In this document: piece by piece, positions 13,860-18,243 of the stretch | How the letters are laid out: each line of letters begins with the position of its first letter | Position numbering within the stretch: position 1 is the first letter of the stretch | Assembly (NCBI GenBank): GCA_022750355.1 | Contig: JAKIVW010000019.1 | Location: forward strand, 1-18,243 | Reading direction: 5' to 3' | Origin: Thermoplasmata archaeon | GTDB taxonomy: Archaea > Thermoplasmatota > Thermoplasmata > Lutacidiplasmatales > UBA184 | Length of the DNA stretch: 18,243 bases | Made by a program: the position numbers and the translations under genes | The notes under the pieces: generated by a model | Told to the model about the DNA's origin: nothing | The model's database searches: none | The model's input: only the letters and a program-made list of their open reading frames with translations

Positions 13860-14486
13860 GTGGTCGACTTCAGCTGGGTCGCCGGATTCGTCCTCGTTTT
13901 CGCGGTCGTCGGCGGTTTCGAGCTGTTCGACCGGACGAGCTTCGCCCTGATCGTCCTCTCCTCGCGCGCACGACCGCTGGCGACGTGGGTCGGAGGGTCG
14001 GCCGCGTTCGTCGCGTCGACCATCGTCGCCGTGACGGCCGGGGCCGCGCTCGCGGCCGCCCTCGGACCGTCCCGCGTCGGTTGGCTCCGCGTGGCCGGCG
14101 GCTCGTTCCTCATCGCCTATGCGATTTGGAGCTACCTGCACCCCGAAGCCGAGGAGAAATTGGAGGCGGAGACGCGCGCCCGCTCCGCGTTCTTCGCCGC
14201 GTTCCTCACCATCTTCCTGCTCGAGCTGGGAGACACGACGCAGATCTTCGAGATCGTTTTCGTCACCGATTGGGGATGGCTCATCGTGCTCGTGGCGGGA
14301 TCCCTCGCTCTGGTCACCGTCGCGGCGTGGGACGTGTTCCTGGGCCAACGGCTCGGGGCCCGAGTGGAGCCCGCCCTGATGCGGCGGATCGTGGTCGTCG
14401 TGCTGCTGGTGGTCGGAGCGGCGACGATCCTGTACGGCCTAGCGCCGGGCGCGTTCCCGACGCTCTCCCTCGCGGCGCCGGGTTAG
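13860..14486 (+). CDS. UPF0016/GDT1-family (TMEM165-like) membrane cation transporter
   Basis: 208 residues with about six to seven membrane helices arranged as two inverted halves. Each half carries one copy of the family cation-binding motif E-x-G-D-[KR]-[TS]: E-L-F-D-R-T at 21-26 and E-L-G-D-T-T at 122-127. Family members exchange Ca2+ or Mn2+ for protons. Both copies deviate by one residue (Phe for Gly in the first, Thr for Lys/Arg in the second), though the acidic pairs are kept, so transport is plausible but ion choice may differ. The start is GTG at 13860, 13 bases after pyrI, so it likely belongs to the pyrBI operon. Its 3' end overlaps the convergent ATPase gene by 48 bases. Confidence 0.85.
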   Translation: MVDFSWVAGFVLVFAVVGGFELFDRTSFALIVLSSRARPLATWVGGSAAFVASTIVAVTAGAALAAALGPSRVGWLRVAGGSFLIAYAIWSYLHPEAEEKLEAETRARSAFFAAFLTIFLLELGDTTQIFEIVFVTDWGWLIVLVAGSLALVTVAAWDVFLGQRLGARVEPALMRRIVVVVLLVVGAATILYGLAPGAFPTLSLAAPG

Positions 14487-16736
14487 GGTTTCCGGCGGCG
14501 GGAGGCGGGCGCCGCCGTGTTCGCTGCGGGAGGCCACCCCCGCCAGGTCGGGTACGAGAACCTGCCAGCTCATGGGGAGCGCCGCAAGCGTGGCCGGTTC
14601 GGCGAGACGCTCCGAGAACACTGCGGCCTCCTCCGGCCTTTTGCGGGAGTATTCCAAGAGCGTAAGTCGAACGAGCGCCTCGGCCTTCAGCCGGGGGAGG
14701 GAGAGTCCCGCCGGCTCGTCGATGACGGCCAGCCATCGGTCCCGGGCCGCCTCCATCGAGCCCTCGATGGCCAGGAAGCGCCCTTCGATGACCCAGAATC
14801 GGAGGAGGGCCGGTGACGGCGGAAGCAGGTGGAGCGTCTCTTCGATCGTCCGTGCCCGGTCCAAGGAATCGCTGACGCCCTTGGTGACTCCCTCATCCAG
14901 GAGTCCCTCGACGATCGCGAGCCGATGCGAGAGTTCGATCGGGAGCAGTTTTTGGCGCTGGAGTGCGTTCAGGCTTCGTTCCCGGATCTGACGGCCTTTC
15001 CGGACGTCCCCCCGGACCTCCCACAGGTGGGCCTCCAGGTCTTCCGCGACAAAGTCGAGTTCCCAACGTCGGTCGCGACCGAGGGTGACCCGGGAGGCTC
15101 GAAGGAACCGAGCGGCCATCTCTTGCTCCTGGGGGTCGCCTTCGATGCGGGCGAGGCCCGCGGCCAGAAGGGCGACTGCCTGGAGGTGCCCCTCGGGCAG
15201 GCGACGACCGAGGAGGGCGGCCCGGTGCGACTCCTGCCGGGCTTGCTCGAACTCGCGTCGCTCGGCGTGGAACTCCGCGAGGACAGCCTGGAGGAGCACC
15301 TCGACGTCCACCGCTCGGGCGTCGTGCGCCCGTTCGGCCAGCTCGGAAAGGAGCGTCATGAGGGAAGGTCGGGGTCCGATCGCCCGCAGGGCGACGATCA
15401 ACGGTTCGAGCCACTCGCCCAGCGTATCGGCGGGGACCCCCGCCGGTAGGGCGCCGGCGACCCCGTCTCGAAACTCGTTCTCCCCTTCCGCCAAGCGACC
15501 GGAGAAGAACAGGGAGCGCGCGTGGAGGAGACGCAGCTCCGACTGGAGGGCTTCCCGCTCGTTGGGCGGAACCGCGCCGACACACTCGAGCGCTTCCCGG
15601 AGAAGGTCCTCCGCCTCGTCGAAGGCGAGGAGCTGAAGGCTCAGCTCCGCCGCCTCGAGCAAGTTGCGCAGGGCCATCGGTCCGGGAAACCAGGCGAGGT
15701 AGTGGTGTGCTACCTCGATCCGCCGGGCCAGCCTCGGCTCCGGGGAGAGCGCCGAAAGCGCGTTGGCGATCTCGAGGTGCATCTCCTTGCGACTGTTCTC
15801 GGGGACAAGGTCGCCGGTGAGCGAGACCCAGGGGAGGTGGGGGATGGTGACCTTCCCTTCACTGATCTTGATGAGGCCGACCCCGGTCGCCGGCAATAGG
15901 GCCTCGGCTAGTTGAGGGAAACCAAGGCGGGTCACCCGAGAGAGCACGACCTCGCCGACGGCGCCCCCCAAGAGGGCCACGAAACCGGCGACCAGTTGGG
16001 TGACCGAAGGGAGGTCGTCCCAAACCGCCTTGAGCCGGTGCGCCTCGCGAGGGTCCGGAAGGGGTTCGGATTTCCGCACCCAGTCGACATCCCCGCGACT
16101 GAGGAACGCCTCCTCCCAAGGGACGTACCCCGGGTTGGAAGTGTCGAGAGCCATGACCACCAGGAACGGACGGTATCGAGCCCTCCGGGAGAGCCAAACG
16201 ATGAACTCTCGACTGTCCGGGTCGAACAGGGTCGCATCGTCAATGAGAATGGCGACCGGGTGAGCCTCCGGTCCTAGGAATTCGGGCAGGAGCTGATTCC
16301 AGAACCCCTCGGGGTCTCCCTCGTTCGCCGAGCGGGGCCGGACCGGTTGGCCGAGGAGGCGACCCCCGCGTCCGCGTCCCGAACGAGACCCGCGGGCGCT
16401 GGGGACATGGTCGGGAAGGAACGGGACCGACCCGATCGCGGGGACGGCGATCCCCATCGAATCGATGTCTCCGGGTTCGATCGTCGAACCCCCCACATCG
16501 GGAACCGGACCGGTGGGCTCGCGCAGGCCGTCGAGGGCCCCGAAAGGGACGGACCGGGTTCGGAAGCTCCCTTTCAATTGGATCACCCGAGCGTGGCGTT
16601 CGGTCAGTCGGACGCGGACCTCGTCCAGGAGTCGGGATTTGCCGCTCAGCGGTGGGCCCGTCACGACGACAGTGCGGCCGGAATTCTCCCCGAGCCCTTC
16701 CAGAGCCCGGAGGACCGGCGACGGCAAGGAGGGCAC
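14439..16736 (-). CDS. Large P-loop ATPase with helical-repeat (TPR-like) C-terminal region
   Basis: 765 residues. Walker A is G-P-P-L-S-G-K-S (27-34) and Walker B is I-L-I-D-D (163-167), giving an AAA/STAND-type NTPase related to the ATPase modules of MalT-like regulators. Between them lies an unusual Gly/Pro/Arg-rich stretch (about 72-145) that looks disordered. From about residue 365 to 720 the protein is a run of amphipathic helices rich in Ala, Leu and Glu, resembling TPR-type solenoids. There is no recognisable DNA-binding domain at either end; the C-terminus is a basic Arg-rich tail. STAND proteins act as ligand-triggered switches, so a signalling role is plausible but not shown. The GTG start has GAGGTT at 16741-16746 as ribosome-binding site and a TATA box further up. 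It is divergent from the deoxyhypusine synthase gene. Confidence 0.82.
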   Translation of the reverse strand: MPSLPSPVLRALEGLGENSGRTVVVTGPPLSGKSRLLDEVRVRLTERHARVIQLKGSFRTRSVPFGALDGLREPTGPVPDVGGSTIEPGDIDSMGIAVPAIGSVPFLPDHVPSARGSRSGRGRGGRLLGQPVRPRSANEGDPEGFWNQLLPEFLGPEAHPVAILIDDATLFDPDSREFIVWLSRRARYRPFLVVMALDTSNPGYVPWEEAFLSRGDVDWVRKSEPLPDPREAHRLKAVWDDLPSVTQLVAGFVALLGGAVGEVVLSRVTRLGFPQLAEALLPATGVGLIKISEGKVTIPHLPWVSLTGDLVPENSRKEMHLEIANALSALSPEPRLARRIEVAHHYLAWFPGPMALRNLLEAAELSLQLLAFDEAEDLLREALECVGAVPPNEREALQSELRLLHARSLFFSGRLAEGENEFRDGVAGALPAGVPADTLGEWLEPLIVALRAIGPRPSLMTLLSELAERAHDARAVDVEVLLQAVLAEFHAERREFEQARQESHRAALLGRRLPEGHLQAVALLAAGLARIEGDPQEQEMAARFLRASRVTLGRDRRWELDFVAEDLEAHLWEVRGDVRKGRQIRERSLNALQRQKLLPIELSHRLAIVEGLLDEGVTKGVSDSLDRARTIEETLHLLPPSPALLRFWVIEGRFLAIEGSMEAARDRWLAVIDEPAGLSLPRLKAEALVRLTLLEYSRKRPEEAAVFSERLAEPATLAALPMSWQVLVPDLAGVASRSEHGGARLPPPETLTRRREGERRERARR

Positions 16737-16769
16737 CCGGAACCTCAGCGTTCTATTCGTCGATGGGGG

Positions 16770-16778
16770 TTAATAATT
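16770..16778 (-). promoter_or_regulatory. TATA box of the large ATPase gene
   Basis: The minus strand reads AATTATTAA, 34-42 bases before GTG 16736. The predicted leader of about 13 bases would include the GAGGTT Shine-Dalgarno at 16741-16746. Confidence 0.6.
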
Positions 16779-16812
16779 GGCTCGGGACCGGGAGGCCTCG
16801 CGGGCGAGAGCG

Positions 16813-16821
16813 TTTATTATA
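16813..16821 (+). promoter_or_regulatory. TATA box of the deoxyhypusine synthase gene
   Basis: TTTATTATA, centred 24 bases before GTG 16841, is a near-ideal archaeal TATA box at leaderless spacing. A small inverted repeat, CTCGC-GG-GCGAG (16797-16808), sits just upstream and could overlap the factor B recognition element; whether it matters is unknown. Confidence 0.7.
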
Positions 16822-16840
16822 GCAGGGGGGTGGCACGAAC

Positions 16841-17914
16841 GTGCCTCGCTCGATCGCTGCTCGCCGGCGTGCCCTTCTCAAACGATCGGTCGTCCCCGTC
16901 GACGTCACCCGGGAAAAGGGGATCGGCGACCTGCTGGACCAGTTCAGGTCCACGTCCATCCAGGCTCGAAATCTCGGCAAGGCGCTCGAGGTTTGGGAGA
17001 ATGCGCTCACCGACCGTAAACGTCCAACGATCCTCGTGGGTCTTTCCGGGCCCTTGATCGCGGCGGGCCTCCGCAAGGTGCTCCGCGACCTCGTCGATTG
17101 GGGCGTCGTCGACGTGGTCGTTTCGACGGGCGCGGTGATGTACCAGGACCTCTACCAAACGATCGGCGGACGGCACTGGATCGGTACTCCCACCGCCGAC
17201 GACGTGGCCCTCCGCGAGCTGTATCTCGACCGGATCTACGACACGTACGTCGACGAGCTCAAGTTCGAGGACACCGACCGGGAGATCGGGCGGGTCACGG
17301 AGTCGTTCCCCCGCCGGCCCGCCTCCTCCCGCGAGTACTTTGAATTCCTCGGGAAGCGGTTTCGAGACCCGGATTCGATCCTCGCCACGGCCGCTCGCCG
17401 GGGGGTCCCGGTCTTCTCCCCGGCCCTCATCGACAGTTCGATCGGGATCGGGCTTACGCTCTACTACCAACGGAATCGCAAGCGGGCCGACCGGTTCATC
17501 CTGGATGCGATCCGGGACAACTACGAGCTCGTCCAGATCCTCTCCCAGTCCCCCCGGACCGCCGTCATCTACATCGGCGGTGGAACCCCCAAGAATTGGA
17601 TTAACGATGGGATCGTGATGGCCAACTACGCCTTCGGTCGGGAGGGCGAGGGCCACCACTACGCCCTCCAGATCACGACCGACGTCCCCCACTGGGGGGG
17701 CCTCTCGGGGAGCACGCTGGACGAGGCCCAATCGTGGGGGAAGATCTCCAAGACCGCCACCCGGGCGATGGCCCATCTGGACGCTTCAATCGGCCTCCCG
17801 CTGCTCGCGGGTGCCCTTTGGGACCGTCGGAAGAAGTGGAAACCGCGAACTCGACTCTCGTTCGACTGGACCGGGGACGAGGTCAAGATCCGCCGGAACC
17901 GCCGCTCGCGATAG
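16841..17914 (+). CDS. dys: Deoxyhypusine synthase
   Basis: Transfers the aminobutyl group of spermidine to a lysine of archaeal IF5A, using NAD, as the first step of hypusine formation. 357 residues with family signatures: V-V-V-S-T-G-A (NAD-site region), I-G-G-G-T-P-K-N-W, H-W-G-G-L-S-G-S-T, and D-E-A-Q-S-W-G-K-I containing the catalytic Lys301 that forms the enzyme-substrate imine. Length is typical. GTG 16841 is supported by a TATA box centred 24 bases upstream, so translation is probably leaderless. The next gene starts 10 bases after the stop, implying a shared transcript. Confidence 0.96.
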   Translation: MPRSIAARRRALLKRSVVPVDVTREKGIGDLLDQFRSTSIQARNLGKALEVWENALTDRKRPTILVGLSGPLIAAGLRKVLRDLVDWGVVDVVVSTGAVMYQDLYQTIGGRHWIGTPTADDVALRELYLDRIYDTYVDELKFEDTDREIGRVTESFPRRPASSREYFEFLGKRFRDPDSILATAARRGVPVFSPALIDSSIGIGLTLYYQRNRKRADRFILDAIRDNYELVQILSQSPRTAVIYIGGGTPKNWINDGIVMANYAFGREGEGHHYALQITTDVPHWGGLSGSTLDEAQSWGKISKTATRAMAHLDASIGLPLLAGALWDRRKKWKPRTRLSFDWTGDEVKIRRNRRSR

Positions 17915-17917
17915 GAG
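17914..17917 (+). promoter_or_regulatory. Shine-Dalgarno site before the molybdenum-protein gene
   Basis: GGAG overlaps the end of the deoxyhypusine synthase stop codon and lies seven bases before GTG 17925. It supports that start and reinitiation within a shared mRNA. Confidence 0.6.
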
Positions 17918-17924
17918 AGCCTTC

Positions 17925-18243
17925 GTGGCGGCCCCGAACCCCTCGCACGAACGCGTCCCGCCCGGCCAGATCGTTACCCCCCGCTGGCCGGTCCTGCATG
18001 CGGGTAGTGTCCCCACCGAACTCACCCCGGCGACGTGGTCGCTGACGCTCGGAGGGGAGGTCGATGCGCCCCAAACCCTGTCGTTCGCCCAGCTCCTTTC
18101 GTTACCCCAGGTCGATATCACCACGGACATCCACTGCGTAACCTCCTGGACGAAGCTGGGGATGCGGTGGCGGGGAGTCCCGTTCCGTGCGATCGAGTCC
18201 CTGGCCAAACCCCGTCCGAATGTCCGTTTCGTGATCATGGAAT
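17925..18243 (+). CDS. Sulfite-oxidase-family molybdopterin oxidoreductase (3' partial)
   Basis: The frame is open from GTG 17925 to the window edge, 106 codons. It shows the start of an oxidoreductase molybdopterin-binding domain: W-S-L-T-L-G-G-E-V, then T-D-I-H-C-V-T-S-W-T-K, in which Cys71 is the expected molybdenum ligand, and R-W-R-G-V-P-F. The sequence begins directly with this domain and lacks a Tat or Sec signal peptide, so it is likely a cytoplasmic member of the sulfite oxidase/MsrP superfamily; the substrate is unknown. It follows deoxyhypusine synthase by 10 bases with a GGAG ribosome-binding site. The C-terminal part, and any heme or dimerisation domain, are outside the window. 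Confidence 0.88.
   Translation, partial: MAAPNPSHERVPPGQIVTPRWPVLHAGSVPTELTPATWSLTLGGEVDAPQTLSFAQLLSLPQVDITTDIHCVTSWTKLGMRWRGVPFRAIESLAKPRPNVRFVIME

Noticed and set aside
1..18243. tRNA genes, CRISPR arrays, insertion sequences or phage genes
   Set aside because: By eye there is no T-arm/acceptor arrangement outside coding regions, no spaced direct repeats, and no transposase or integrase motif.

Overview
The window is about 18 kb of GC-rich archaeal chromosome, most likely from the Thermoplasmatota side of the Euryarchaeota. The placement rests on an archaeal RNase P RNA, a C/D-box guide RNA, a pyrB-pyrI pair, deoxyhypusine synthase, and TATA-like boxes about 27 nt before start codons, which points to leaderless mRNAs. 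It is inferred from gene content, not from a phylogeny. No mobile element, CRISPR array or tRNA was seen.

Layout. Bases 1-5496: two cell-surface proteins built with the same Ig-like two-cysteine module (one cut by the left edge, one on the minus strand) flank a K+-independent membrane pyrophosphatase (minus) and a tiny zinc-finger protein (plus). Bases 5670-6080: a small four-helix membrane protein. Bases 6116-10023 (minus strand): a HisA-like TIM-barrel protein, a C/D-box sRNA overlapping its stop codon, a bacterial-type threonyl-tRNA synthetase, a VOC/glyoxalase-fold protein and a SAM methyltransferase. Bases about 10186-10500 (plus): RNase P RNA, followed by a strong hairpin. Bases 10575-12325 (minus): an EamA-type exporter coupled by an ATGA overlap to a second methyltransferase. 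Bases 12444-14486 (plus): a tight pyrB-pyrI-UPF0016 operon. Bases 14439-16736 (minus): a large P-loop ATPase with a helical-repeat C-terminal half. Bases 16841 to the right edge (plus): deoxyhypusine synthase followed 10 nt later by a sulfite-oxidase-family molybdenum protein, cut by the edge.

Together the genes are mainly housekeeping: pyrimidine synthesis (ATCase catalytic and regulatory subunits), translation (ThrRS, eIF5A modification), tRNA and rRNA maturation (RNase P RNA, C/D sRNA) and membrane energetics (proton-pumping pyrophosphatase). The least described parts are the overlapping C/D sRNA, the HisA-like protein lacking the HisA first catalytic Asp, the repeat surface proteins and the large ATPase. 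No intergenic stretch exceeds 300 bases; the longest (5497-5669, 10024-10185, 12326-12443, 16737-16840) hold mainly divergent promoters.
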